In this document: positions 52,604 through 61,479 of the stretch, in pieces | Numbering within the stretch: the stretch's first letter is position 1 | Layout of the letters: every line of letters begins with the position of its first letter | Assembly: GCA_021323855.1 (NCBI GenBank) | Contig: JAJPKE010000021.1 | Coordinates: forward strand, 21,988-85,987 | Length of the DNA: 64,000 nucleotides | Direction: 5' to 3' | Origin: Chloroflexota bacterium | GTDB lineage: Bacteria; Chloroflexota; Ktedonobacteria; Ktedonobacterales; JADMIN01 | Made by a program: the position numbers and the translations under genes | The notes under the pieces: generated by a model | The model's input: the letters and a program-made list of their open reading frames with translations, nothing else | The model's database searches: none | Told to the model about the DNA's origin: nothing

Positions 52604-53084
52604 GCACGCCTGCTATTACCTTTTGCGTCTTATGAAAACGCTGTGACACCGCAACAGGCGCTACGGTCTTGATCCCAATCTTGCTTTATTTCTTGCGCCT
52701 CTTTCTATTCGCTACACAGGCAAGCCTCCTCTCCAAAAGAGCGAGAATCTCTTTTCTGCTATTCACATACATGGCAAGGCGCGGAAATAGGAAATTTTCA
52801 TTGGGTTGATGAGGCGCTGGTGAGGAGCAGTGAAGGGGAGCAGAGGGGAAAAGGATACACGTATGCTAGGCAATGCCCGAATTCACGTGTTATCTTAAAC
52901 TCAGCCCCGTGCGCTGTCTTCGTCAGCGTCTGGGTCAGATAGGCGTATCTGCTACCAACAGGTACGCCTATCGCGCTTTTTGCATCAGGTTGTAGAGCTA
53001 GTATACCATACGTGCGTTGCTCTGGGCATGCTCAGGGTAATAGCCAGGAACATTGCGCAAAAGCATTGTATTTGTTTGCAAAGC
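52604..53084. other. Intergenic region ending in an orphan plus-strand terminator
   Basis: Nothing coding is seen. A clear rho-independent terminator (52938-52981) ends a plus-strand transcript although no plus-strand gene lies upstream within 1 kb. An untranslated RNA somewhere in 52640-52940 would explain it. I did not recognise tmRNA, RNase P, SRP or 6S consensus sequences. Confidence 0.4.
52938..52981 (+). terminator. Rho-independent terminator, plus strand, no gene upstream
   Basis: GATAGGCGTA (52938-52947) and TACGCCTATC (52963-52972) are a perfect 10-bp stem with a 15-base loop; GCGC then TTTTT (52977-52981) follow. Confidence 0.75.
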
Positions 53085-54080
53085 TCAGCCTTCGTCTATG
53101 CCTGTCATGTTGGCGTAGCCGTGGGGATGGCGCTGACGCCAGTTCCAGGCGCTCTCGATGATAGCGTGGAGATCAGGGAAACGCGGCTGCCAGCCCAGTT
53201 CTGCACGGATGCGCTCCGAACTGGCGACCGTCGCCACCTGATCGCCTGGACGGCGCGGCTGCTCGTCTACCGGCAACGCTCTGCCAGTCACAGCGCGCGC
53301 CGTCTCCACCACCTGCCGCACCGAATAGCCGTTGCCATTGCCGACATTGTAGACGCGCATCCCTGGCTCCGTCCGCCCCAGCGCCAGCAGATGCGCCTGC
53401 GCCAGATCGGCCACATGAATATAGTCGCGGATCGTTGTGCCGTCGGGGGTGGGATAATCGGTGCCGAAGATCGTGACGGGGCGGTCCTCGGCGGCGGCCT
53501 GGAGAACCAGCGGGATGAGATGCGTCTCCGGCTCGTGCATCTCGCCATTGCGTTCGGTGGCGCCAGCCGCATTGAAGTAGCGGAGCGCCGTGCAGGTTAG
53601 CCCGTGCGGCTCCGCCGACCAGCCCAGGATACGCTCCACCATCAGCTTGGAGTCGCCATAGGGATTGTTCGGTTGCAACGGCGCCTCTTCGGTGATGGGC
53701 AGCGTAACGGGATCGCCATAGAGCGCGGCGGTGGAGCTGAAGACGAGCTTTTTTATTCCGGTGTCGAGCATGGCGCGTAGCACACTCATGCTACCGGCGA
53801 CGTTGTTCTCGAAGAAACGGTCGGGGTTCGTCACCGAGAGTCCCACCTCGATCAGCGCCGCCATGTGGATGACCGCCTCGATCTGCTGCTCGCGCAACAC
53901 CTGCACAAGCCGCCCGGTATCGCGCACATCGCCCCGCACCACCAGCACGCCCGGCAGCAGCGCGCTTGTGTGTCCTTTCACCAGCGAATCATAGATGACC
54001 GGCGTGTGCCCGGCCCCCACCAACTCCTCAACGATGACGCTGCCAATATAGCCGGCGCCGCCAGTCACCAATACACGCAT
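53085..54080 (-). CDS. galE: UDP-glucose 4-epimerase
   Basis: 331 residues, normal length. Extended SDR fold: VTGGAGYIGS (glycine motif at 6-15), the first catalytic residue in FSSTAALYGD, YGDSK (YxxxK), and NPYGDSKLMVERIL. The C-terminal substrate lobe has RDYIHVADLAQAHLLAL and YNVGNGNGYSVRQVV. It interconverts UDP-glucose and UDP-galactose for cell-surface sugars. ATG 54080; AGGAGC lies about 13 bases upstream, rather far. Convergent with the orphan terminator region. Confidence 0.93.
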   Translation of the reverse strand: MRVLVTGGAGYIGSVIVEELVGAGHTPVIYDSLVKGHTSALLPGVLVVRGDVRDTGRLVQVLREQQIEAVIHMAALIEVGLSVTNPDRFFENNVAGSMSVLRAMLDTGIKKLVFSSTAALYGDPVTLPITEEAPLQPNNPYGDSKLMVERILGWSAEPHGLTCTALRYFNAAGATERNGEMHEPETHLIPLVLQAAAEDRPVTIFGTDYPTPDGTTIRDYIHVADLAQAHLLALGRTEPGMRVYNVGNGNGYSVRQVVETARAVTGRALPVDEQPRRPGDQVATVASSERIRAELGWQPRFPDLHAIIESAWNWRQRHPHGYANMTGIDEG

Positions 54081-54419
54081 AAACGTTGCTCGTTGCTCCT
54101 ATGACGATGAATAGGATGTTAAATTCGCGGCAGTCAACTGCCGGCCACAACGTGACAGTGCCAATGGTATCATATCCCAGGCAGTATAACGGCCCAGGTG
54201 CCCAGGTGATAGCCCGAAACACTGGGTGATAGACCATCCGAGCCGTTCCCAGATTCCACCCACGTTCAGCTATTCACATCACAGCCCTGTCCGCCTTGAC
54301 CCTGTGGATACCCTGCGGCTACGATTTCCGATAGACGGACCAGCTACGCATCGGACAGTCAGACAGTAGACCCATGCAAGGCCTATGCAAGCCCAGGACC
54401 CAGGAGAGCACTATCCACT
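54081..54419. other. Divergent intergenic region, galE and the GDSL lipoprotein
   Basis: About 340 bases. Contains CCCAGGTG repeated at 54190 and 54200 and a third related unit near 54222 (GGGTGATAGA). No gene recognised. Must hold both promoters. Confidence 0.4.
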
Positions 54420-55268
54420 ATGCGACCAATTCACTTGATGAATAGCGAATACGATGGCGGAACACCCAGCACCTCTGAACGATACGAGACGCATCGAGCG
54501 CGCCATATACCCTGGCAGTTCAGCCTGCTCGCGCTGGCGCTTCTGCTGACTGTGACGCTGGTAGGCTGTGGGAGTTCCGGCGCAACCGCACAGTCACCGC
54601 AATCGCAGGCGACGCCAACAACAACGGCGTCAACTGCGCCGCCAGTGACCTATGTCGCCATTGGCGCCTCTGATGCGCTGGGCGTCGGCGCGTCTGATCC
54701 CGCGACCCAGGGCTATGTGCCACGCATCATCGCACGCCTGCCCAAAGGCTCTGCTGCGTTGAATGTCGGCGTCAGTGGCATTCTGCTGCACGATGCCGTA
54801 CAGCAGGAATTGCCGCAGGCCATTGCCTTCCATCCCACGCTCATCACGGTCTGGCTCGTTGGCAACGATTTCCGCCAGTGTACGCCGCTCACGCAGTACG
54901 CCGCCGACCTCAATACGCTGCTGACGCAGTTGCAGACACAGACGCATGCCAAAGTCTTCGTCGCCGATACGCCCGATATGAGCCTGCTGCCGTATTTCGC
55001 GCAGGAACACGGCGCGGGCGGCGGCGCGTGTGTTGCTGGCGCAAGTGCGGCGCAGATTCACGCGATGGCGCAGCAATGGAATGCCGTGATGGACCCGATC
55101 ATCCTGAGTCACGGCGCGGTGTTGGTGGACCTCTATCACTCGGACCTTGCCGCCCATCCTGAATACGTCTCCAACGACGGCTTCCATCCCTCGTCGCTGG
55201 GCTACGAGCAACTGGCAAATTACTTCTGGGCGGCGATCACCACGCACCACGCTGTGCCTAATTCATGA
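54420..55268 (+). CDS. SGNH/GDSL-type hydrolase, lipoprotein
   Basis: 282 residues. The N-terminal signal with lipobox TLVGC (Cys50) is unusually deep, after a 33-residue polar stretch; a start at MNSEYDGG (54438) would be shorter. Block I is IGASDALG (Ser84, GDS-like), block III is LVGNDFRQ (Asn), block V is DGFHPSSLGY (Asp-His). This is the SGNH catalytic triad layout; members are esterases, lipases or acyl-chain hydrolases on the outer face of the membrane. The substrate is unknown. Followed on the same strand by the molybdenum hydroxylase after 105 bases. Confidence 0.88.
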   Translation: MRPIHLMNSEYDGGTPSTSERYETHRARHIPWQFSLLALALLLTVTLVGCGSSGATAQSPQSQATPTTTASTAPPVTYVAIGASDALGVGASDPATQGYVPRIIARLPKGSAALNVGVSGILLHDAVQQELPQAIAFHPTLITVWLVGNDFRQCTPLTQYAADLNTLLTQLQTQTHAKVFVADTPDMSLLPYFAQEHGAGGGACVAGASAAQIHAMAQQWNAVMDPIILSHGAVLVDLYHSDLAAHPEYVSNDGFHPSSLGYEQLANYFWAAITTHHAVPNS

Positions 55269-55373
55269 GGATACAGAAAAGTTGCCGCTCTCTCGTGTCC
55301 TGTGCTACAGTCCTCTCGTGTTTGCTCGCAAGAGTTCCTCATGAGTCCTCTATAACAGAAAGGGCTGTGTTAT

Positions 55374-55880
55374 ATGGCGGATACCTCAGAAACGGCGGCG
55401 GCGCCACGAACGCATGTGTCGTTGCAGGTGAATGGGACAACGCGCGAGGTGGATATCGAGCCGCGCCGCACGTTGCTTTCAGTCCTGCGCGACGACCTGA
55501 GCCTGACCGGCGCGAAGCCCGGCTGCGAGATGGGCAATTGCGGCGCCTGCACCGTGCTGCTAGATGGCGAGGCGGTCTATAGCTGCCTGACGCTGGCGGT
55601 CGAGTGCACAGGGCGCGAGATTACTACCATCGAAGGGCTGAGCGCGAGCGGCGAACTCGATCCGGTGCAGCAGGCGTTCATTGCGCATGATGCGCTACAA
55701 TGCGGCTTCTGCACACCAGGGCAGATACTCGCTATGAAGGCACTCTTCGCCACCAATCCGCATCCCGACGACGAGACCATCGAACGGGCGATGTCCGGCA
55801 ATATCTGTCGTTGTGGCGCATACCCGAAGATTCTGGCGGCGGCACGGGCGCTGGCAGGAACGCAGGCGGCGCAGCAGTAA
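55374..55880 (+). CDS. Molybdenum hydroxylase, [2Fe-2S] small subunit
   Basis: 168 residues, standard size. N-terminal plant-type ferredoxin domain with C51, C56, C59 and C71 (GCEMGNCGACTVLLDG); C-terminal helical domain with the second cluster (LQCGFCTPGQIL, NICRCGAYP). Passes electrons from the molybdopterin site to the FAD subunit. AAAGGG lies about 11 bases before ATG 55374. First gene of a small-large-medium operon. Family resembles CoxS/XdhC/PaoA-type subunits. Confidence 0.95.
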   Translation: MADTSETAAAPRTHVSLQVNGTTREVDIEPRRTLLSVLRDDLSLTGAKPGCEMGNCGACTVLLDGEAVYSCLTLAVECTGREITTIEGLSASGELDPVQQAFIAHDALQCGFCTPGQILAMKALFATNPHPDDETIERAMSGNICRCGAYPKILAAARALAGTQAAQQ

Positions 55881-55950
55881 CCTGCCGGCGCACAGGCTCG
55901 CGGCTTTGAAACGCCGAGATATGATTGCCTCATGAGAGGATTAAACATAC

Positions 55951-58269
55951 ATGCCAATTCGCATCATCACCACACATCTCGAATTCGAGGGACAGATTTC
56001 CGAGCAGCGGGTCGTCATGGAGGGCGAGGAACCGGCGGTCTGGGGACCGGAGGCCGAGCTGGCGGTCGTTGGCAAGGTGACGCCACGCGTGGATGGACGC
56101 GAGCGCGTCACCGGGTCTGCGCAGTACGCCTATGACGTGCAATTGCCAGGGATGCTGGTTGCGGCGGGGCTGCGTTCGCCGCATCCACATGCGCGTATTG
56201 TACGTATAGACGCCAGCCGCGCCGAGACTGCGCCGGGTGTGCGCGCTGTGTATCATCACTTCAATACAGGTGATTTGAATAATCCCAGCAATGACAGGCC
56301 AGTCTTTGGCGATGAGTTGCTCTATCAGGGTGATCTCGTCGCCGTCGCCATTGCAGAGACGAAGGAGCAGGCGCAGGACGCGCTGGCGCTGATAGCGGTC
56401 GAGTATGAGCCGCTACCCTTCGTCGTGGATCAACGCGCGGCGCTCGCGGCTGACGCGCCAAAGGTCAGCACCACCTACGAACACAACACCATCCCTGAAG
56501 GGTTCCCGCAGACCTATGAGCGCGGTGATCTCGACGCAGGCTTCGTTCAGGCCGATGTCACCGTGGAGGCGCAACTCAGCACGCCGACCGCGCTGCATAA
56601 CAGCATGGAGACGCACGGCGGCGTGGCGCAGTGGGACGGGCGCACACTCACCATTTGGAGTTCGACGCAAGACGTATATGGCGTGCGGCGCGGGGTCGCA
56701 TCGGCGCTGGGGCTGCAACAGAACCAGGTGCGCGCCATCAAGCAATATATGGGTGGCGGCTTCGGCAACAAATTCGGCGCGCATCACTCCGGCCTGGTGG
56801 CGGCCTATGCGGCGTATACGCTCGGCAGGCCGGTCAAATATATGCTGAGCCGCGAAGAAGAGAACCTCGCCGCCGGCAATCGCCCTGAAACTATCCAGAC
56901 GTATCGCATTGGCGCAAAGAAGGACGGCACACTGACGGCCATCGAGCAGCATACAATAGGCAACGTCGGCGCGATAGGCAGTTGGTTCTCGCCGGTGGCA
57001 ATGGCGACCAAAGAACTCTATCAATGCGCCAACATCCGCACCGTGGACGAGGCGGCGCGCACCAATCTCGGCACGCAGGCGTCGTTCCGCGCGCCGGGAG
57101 TGGTTGAGGGCACCGCTGGGTTGGAGGTCGCGCTGGACCAGTTGGCCGCCGCGCTCGGCATGGACCCGTTGGAACTGCGGCGCAAGAACTACGCGGAACG
57201 CCATCAGGCGCTTGATCGGCCCTACTCACGCAAGCTGCTGCTGGAAGCCTACCGCCTGGGCGCGGAACGCATCGGCTGGGCGGAACGCGACCACGAGGAA
57301 CGGCGCTATCCGCAGGGACGCGACGGCTATCTGCGGCGCGGCATCGGCATGGCGAGCCAGCTCTGGGGCGGCGACGGCGGCCCGCCAGCGCAGGCTATCG
57401 CCAAGCTCTTGCCGGATGGCACCGCTGTGATTCTGACGGGCACCCAGGATATCGGCACCGGTACGCGCACGGTGCTGGCGCAGATTGCAGCGGAGGAGCT
57501 TGGCCTCCCTTTGGAACAGGTGCGGGTGGAGCTTGGCGATACGGAGTTCGGCGTCTTCTCGCCGCCCAGCGGCGGCAGCATGACACTCGCCTCGGTTGGT
57601 CCCGCCGTGCGCATGGCGGCGGCTGAGGCACGCAAAGAACTGGTGGAGGTAGTGGCGCAGTTGAGCGAAGCGCCGACCGACGCCCTGGATGTGCGCGACG
57701 GGCATATCTTTTCACGTGAAACCGGCAAAGAGATGGGCGCCATCGGCTCGTTCCTGGAACTACTGGATGGACATGAGATTACGGCGAAGGGCATGCGCGG
57801 CCCCAACGCTGAGAATATGTCGGTGCGAACCTTCGGCGCGCAGTTTGCCGAGGTGGAGGTAGATATCGGCACGGGCAGGGTGCGCGTGCTACGCATCGTC
57901 GCCGTGCATGACTGCGGGCGCATCGTCAATCCGTTGACGTTCAGCAGCCAGATCGAAGGCGGCATCATTCAGGGGCTTGGCTTTGCCCTGATGGAGCAGC
58001 GCATCGTAGATCAGCGGCTTGGCGCGGTGCTGAACGCTAATCTCGAAAACTACAAAGTGCCGACGATCCGTGACATCCCGCAGATTGACATCATCCTGCT
58101 GGACCAGCCGAACGTCCATGCCAATACGATTGGCGCGCTGGGCGCTGGTGAGCCGCCGATTATTCCCACGCCCGGCGCCATCGCCAACGCCGTCGCGCAC
58201 GCGCTGGGCCGTCCGGTGAAGGCGCTACCACTGACCCCTGATCGCGTCCTCGACCTGCTGAACTCATAA
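55951..58269 (+). CDS. Molybdenum hydroxylase, molybdopterin-binding large subunit
   Basis: 772 residues, standard size. MoCo-binding signatures: GGGFGNKFGAHH, SFRAPG, SGGSMTLASVGPAVR, GAGEPPIIPTPGAIANAVAHALG (catalytic Glu in GEPP). The active-site loop lacks the AYRCSFR signature of aerobic carbon monoxide dehydrogenase, so it is an aldehyde, xanthine or related hydroxylase. Substrate unknown. It follows the small subunit after 70 bases, with AGAGGA near 55933, and precedes the FAD subunit by 24 bases. Confidence 0.94.
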   Translation: MPIRIITTHLEFEGQISEQRVVMEGEEPAVWGPEAELAVVGKVTPRVDGRERVTGSAQYAYDVQLPGMLVAAGLRSPHPHARIVRIDASRAETAPGVRAVYHHFNTGDLNNPSNDRPVFGDELLYQGDLVAVAIAETKEQAQDALALIAVEYEPLPFVVDQRAALAADAPKVSTTYEHNTIPEGFPQTYERGDLDAGFVQADVTVEAQLSTPTALHNSMETHGGVAQWDGRTLTIWSSTQDVYGVRRGVASALGLQQNQVRAIKQYMGGGFGNKFGAHHSGLVAAYAAYTLGRPVKYMLSREEENLAAGNRPETIQTYRIGAKKDGTLTAIEQHTIGNVGAIGSWFSPVAMATKELYQCANIRTVDEAARTNLGTQASFRAPGVVEGTAGLEVALDQLAAALGMDPLELRRKNYAERHQALDRPYSRKLLLEAYRLGAERIGWAERDHEERRYPQGRDGYLRRGIGMASQLWGGDGGPPAQAIAKLLPDGTAVILTGTQDIGTGTRTVLAQIAAEELGLPLEQVRVELGDTEFGVFSPPSGGSMTLASVGPAVRMAAAEARKELVEVVAQLSEAPTDALDVRDGHIFSRETGKEMGAIGSFLELLDGHEITAKGMRGPNAENMSVRTFGAQFAEVEVDIGTGRVRVLRIVAVHDCGRIVNPLTFSSQIEGGIIQGLGFALMEQRIVDQRLGAVLNANLENYKVPTIRDIPQIDIILLDQPNVHANTIGALGAGEPPIIPTPGAIANAVAHALGRPVKALPLTPDRVLDLLNS

Positions 58270-58293
58270 GCGCTTGAAATCAGGTAGATAGAC

Positions 58294-59292
58294 ATGAACA
58301 CCTTCGAGCATGTGACAGTGACAGACGGCAATGAGGCCGTCAAGCTGCTGAGCGAACGTGGCGGCGCTGCTGGCGAGACGAAGATCATCGCCGGTGGCAC
58401 CGACCTGCTGACGCTGATGAACGCCAGCCTGATTGCGCCGCAACGACTGGTGAACTTGAAGGCAGCGCGTGCCCTCCGCTATCTACGTTTCGCTGAAGAT
58501 GGCGCGCTTCACATCGGCGCGCTGGCGACGCTGGCGGATCTCGAACGCGACGCCGGGGTGGCGCGGCGGCTGCCCATCCTGGTGGAGAGCGTGCGCGACG
58601 CCGCGACGCCACAGTTGCGAGCAATGGCGACGGTAGCCGGCAACCTGTTGCAGCGTCCGCGCTGCTGGTATTTTCGCGGCGCGCCACACTGCTGGCTGAA
58701 AGGTGGCGCTGAATGTTTCGCGCGGGACGGCGAAAACAAGTATCACGCCATCTTCGGCGCAAGTTCCTGCGTCGCCGTACACCCTTCCGATCTTGCGCCT
58801 GCGCTGCTGGCGCTGGACGCCGAACTGCTAATCAACGGGCCGTCTGGCGTGCGCACGCTGCCGCTGGCAGCGTTCTTTCATGAGCCGACCAACGACGCGC
58901 GCATCGAGCATACGCTCGCGCCGGACGAGGTGATTACGGAGATTCGCGTACCGGGGCAGCCGGAGGGCGCAAACGGCGCATATCTCAAGATGATGGACCG
59001 CCAGGCGTGGGCCTTCGCGCTCGCCAGCGCAGCAGCGCAACTCAGTGTGGAGGACGGCGTGATTCAGCAGGCGCGGATCGTGCTTGGTGGCGTGGCAACC
59101 GTTCCCTGGCGCGCGACGCAGGCGGAAGATGCGCTCACCGGCCAGCAATTGACGCCAGAACTGGCGCGGACGGCGGCTGAAGCGGCGCTTGCGGGCGCGG
59201 CGCCGCTGGCGCACAACGGCTACAAAGTCCCGCTGGCGCGCGAGCTGGTGCGGCGAGCGATTCTGCGTGCAGGCAGCGTCCCCCACCCCTAA
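58294..59292 (+). CDS. Molybdenum hydroxylase, FAD subunit with possible [4Fe-4S] cluster
   Basis: 332 residues. FAD-binding motifs AGGTDLL and TVAGNLLQRPR. Four cysteines at 124, 133, 141 and 159 (RCWYF, HCWLKGGAEC, SSC) lie in an insert like that of PaoB and HcrB-type subunits, which bind an extra [4Fe-4S] cluster. This supports a periplasmic-aldehyde-oxidoreductase (PaoABC)-like relationship rather than CO dehydrogenase. Spacing C-X8-C-X7-C-X17-C differs from the described enzymes as I remember them, so cluster binding is inferred. Last gene of the operon. Confidence 0.9.
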   Translation: MNTFEHVTVTDGNEAVKLLSERGGAAGETKIIAGGTDLLTLMNASLIAPQRLVNLKAARALRYLRFAEDGALHIGALATLADLERDAGVARRLPILVESVRDAATPQLRAMATVAGNLLQRPRCWYFRGAPHCWLKGGAECFARDGENKYHAIFGASSCVAVHPSDLAPALLALDAELLINGPSGVRTLPLAAFFHEPTNDARIEHTLAPDEVITEIRVPGQPEGANGAYLKMMDRQAWAFALASAAAQLSVEDGVIQQARIVLGGVATVPWRATQAEDALTGQQLTPELARTAAEAALAGAAPLAHNGYKVPLARELVRRAILRAGSVPHP

Positions 59293-59308
59293 CCCCTTCG
59301 CGGCGGGA

Positions 59309-59536
59309 CTAGCGCGGCAGGCAGACCGGGCAGACCCAGCCGTGCGCTTTGGTGTGCTTCCAGCCCCACGCCAGCGCCTTTGCCGCGCCCAGCCTGCGTT
59401 TGGGCACATCGAGCGCCGCCGCGCGATGGCAGATGCCGCAACTGATCCAGTAGTCGGCGATGATGCGGCCTGCGCGCCGCTGCTCATCTCCCTGGTCTTC
59501 GCTATCTTCTAGATCGTTTAGATCGTTCTTTCCCAT
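59309..59536 (-). CDS. Small zinc-ribbon protein
   Basis: 75 residues from ATG 59536 (MGKNDLNDLEDSEDQGDEQ); the frame extends upstream to 59653 without a good start. Two Cys pairs, CGIC and CPVC, separated by about 28 residues, form a probable zinc ribbon; between them is basic KRRLGAAKALAWGWKHTKAHGW. The N-terminus is acidic. Function unknown. It converges on the molybdenum hydroxylase and sits downstream of der, facing the same way, so it may be translated from the der message or alone. Confidence 0.6.
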   Translation of the reverse strand: MGKNDLNDLEDSEDQGDEQRRAGRIIADYWISCGICHRAAALDVPKRRLGAAKALAWGWKHTKAHGWVCPVCLPR

Positions 59537-59745
59537 CGAGTTGCTCTCCAAAATGCCGGCAAATCGCCAGGATATCTGGCCTGCCGGTGAAGAAGACGCA
59601 CCATCACATGCGAAGCAGCAGACCGCTTCATCGCTGCGATAATGGCATACCATGTGAGCTTTGTTTGCTAGTGCAGGCGTATCGCCGCTTAGCGGGAGCA
59701 GAACGATGGAGGCATAGCGAGGAAAAGCCTTTCTTTGGTCATGGG

Positions 59746-61230
59746 TCAGTGTCGTTGCGCGGTGCGGCGTCGCCCTTGTTTACGCCCATCGTGCCCGCCA
59801 GTCTCATCTTCAGTTTTCGAGCGCGGGCGGAACTGCATGCGGATGGTCGTGCCCTCGAAGCCAAAGACCTCGCGCAGCCGGTTCTCCAGATAGCGTTCAT
59901 AGGTGAAATGCACCAGTTCCGGGTCGTTGACGAAGAACACGAAGGTCGGCGGATTCACGTCCGCCTGGGTAGCGTAATACACCCGCAGTTGTCGCCCCTG
60001 AATGAAAGAGGGATGGTGCCGGTTCACTGCGTCGCGCACGACATCGTTCAACTGCGACGTGCCGATGCGAATCTGGCGCGTTTCGTAGATGCGCAGCGCA
60101 TGGTCCATAATCGAGCCGACATGATACCTGGTTTTGGCGGCAGCGAAGACCACCGGCGCATAGGGAACGAACTTGAGCGCCTCGCGCACTTCGCGCGTGA
60201 ATTGCTTGGCGTCGAGCATATCTTGCTCAGCGACGGAGATGGCTGGCGCGGGCGTCTCCCCCGGCACCAGCGACACCGGATGGTCCGGGTCGGCCAGTTC
60301 GGAGAGGATACGGCGGCGTTCGCGCACCAGATCCCACTTGTTGACGACGACGATGATGCCTTTGGCGGCGTCGTTGATATAGCCAGCGACGTGCGCATCC
60401 TGCGCAGTGATGCCTTCGATGGCGTCTATCATCAGCACGGCGACATCACAGCGGTCAATCGCGCGATGCGAACGCAGCACGCTGTACTTCTCCACGCCCA
60501 CGCCGATGCGCCCGCGCCGCCGGATGCCCGCCGTATCCAGCAAGATGACGCGCTGACCTTTGTGTTCGACTTCCGTGTCAATCGTATCGCGGGTGGTGCC
60601 AGGAATGTCACTGACGATCACACGGTCCTGCCCCAGAATGGCGTTGACCAGCGAAGATTTGCCAGTGTTTGGCCGTCCAACGATGGCCACACGCAGGATG
60701 CCGGGGTCCGGCTCCGTCTCTTCGTCGCCGTCGGAGGGTGGCAGCGCCTCGGTGATGGCGTCCAGCAGTTCGCCGGTGCCAGTGCCGGAGATCGAGGAGA
60801 GCGTGATCGGCTCGCCAAGTCCCAGCGTGTAGAACTCGACGGCCTCCTGGCGCTGCTTCTGGTTGTCAGCCTTGTTCGCGCCCAGGACGACGGGCTTCTT
60901 GGAGCGGCGCAGCATGTCGGCGACATCGCTATCGGCGGCAGTGATACCATCGCGCACGTCCACTAGCAACACAATTACATCGCATTCTTCGATGGCAAGC
61001 TGAGCCTGCGCGGTGATGAGCTTGCTGAAGTCGCCGGTGCCTTCCAGTTCCAGGCCGCCGGTATCCACGATGGTAAAGATGCGCCCGTTCCATTCGCAGT
61101 CGGCGTAGATACGGTCGCGGGTGGTGCCGGGCAGGTCTTCGACGATGGCAATGCGCTGGCCGGCGAGTTTATTGAACAGTGTGGACTTGCCGACGTTTGG
61201 CCGGCCCACAATGGCAACGAGTGGTTTCAT
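59746..61230 (-). CDS. der: Ribosome assembly GTPase Der (EngA)
   Basis: 494 residues, slightly longer than the usual 430-490. Two tandem G domains: GRPNVGKST near 10-18 and GRPNTGKSS near 180-190, each with DLPGTTRD/DIPGTTRD (G2/G3), DTGG / DTAG and NKAD / NKWD. A KH-like domain ends the protein (ATQADVNPPTFVFFVNDPELVHFTYERYL). Der acts in 50S assembly. Residues about 330-370 carry an insert (PVSLVPGETPAPAISVAEQD). ATG 61230 has only a weak site upstream. Confidence 0.97.
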   Translation of the reverse strand: MKPLVAIVGRPNVGKSTLFNKLAGQRIAIVEDLPGTTRDRIYADCEWNGRIFTIVDTGGLELEGTGDFSKLITAQAQLAIEECDVIVLLVDVRDGITAADSDVADMLRRSKKPVVLGANKADNQKQRQEAVEFYTLGLGEPITLSSISGTGTGELLDAITEALPPSDGDEETEPDPGILRVAIVGRPNTGKSSLVNAILGQDRVIVSDIPGTTRDTIDTEVEHKGQRVILLDTAGIRRRGRIGVGVEKYSVLRSHRAIDRCDVAVLMIDAIEGITAQDAHVAGYINDAAKGIIVVVNKWDLVRERRRILSELADPDHPVSLVPGETPAPAISVAEQDMLDAKQFTREVREALKFVPYAPVVFAAAKTRYHVGSIMDHALRIYETRQIRIGTSQLNDVVRDAVNRHHPSFIQGRQLRVYYATQADVNPPTFVFFVNDPELVHFTYERYLENRLREVFGFEGTTIRMQFRPRSKTEDETGGHDGRKQGRRRTAQRH

Positions 61231-61479
61231 AACAGGTTATCCACAATCTCTGTTTGCAACAGCGATCCTTAGCATATCGAACACGCGCTATCCCTGGCAA
61301 TCATGTTAGGGGCCAGGGTAGCGTCTCATTGTATCACGTTGCTGGTCATATCGGGCTTAATGGAGACCAGCGGGAAAGCGCGAACGAGCCGCAAATATTC
61401 TTCTTCAGTTGTGCGGTCTAAAGTTGCTGGCATAACTGATGGTCTCCTTCTCCAAATACCTACGGGTTAACACGAGTCA

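Noticed and set aside
55951..58269. Aerobic carbon monoxide dehydrogenase large subunit
   Set aside because: The AYRCSFR active-site signature is absent; aldehyde/xanthine-type signatures fit better.
59587..60966. 459-codon plus-strand frame over der
   Set aside because: Antisense to a full-length Der GTPase; no recognisable domain.
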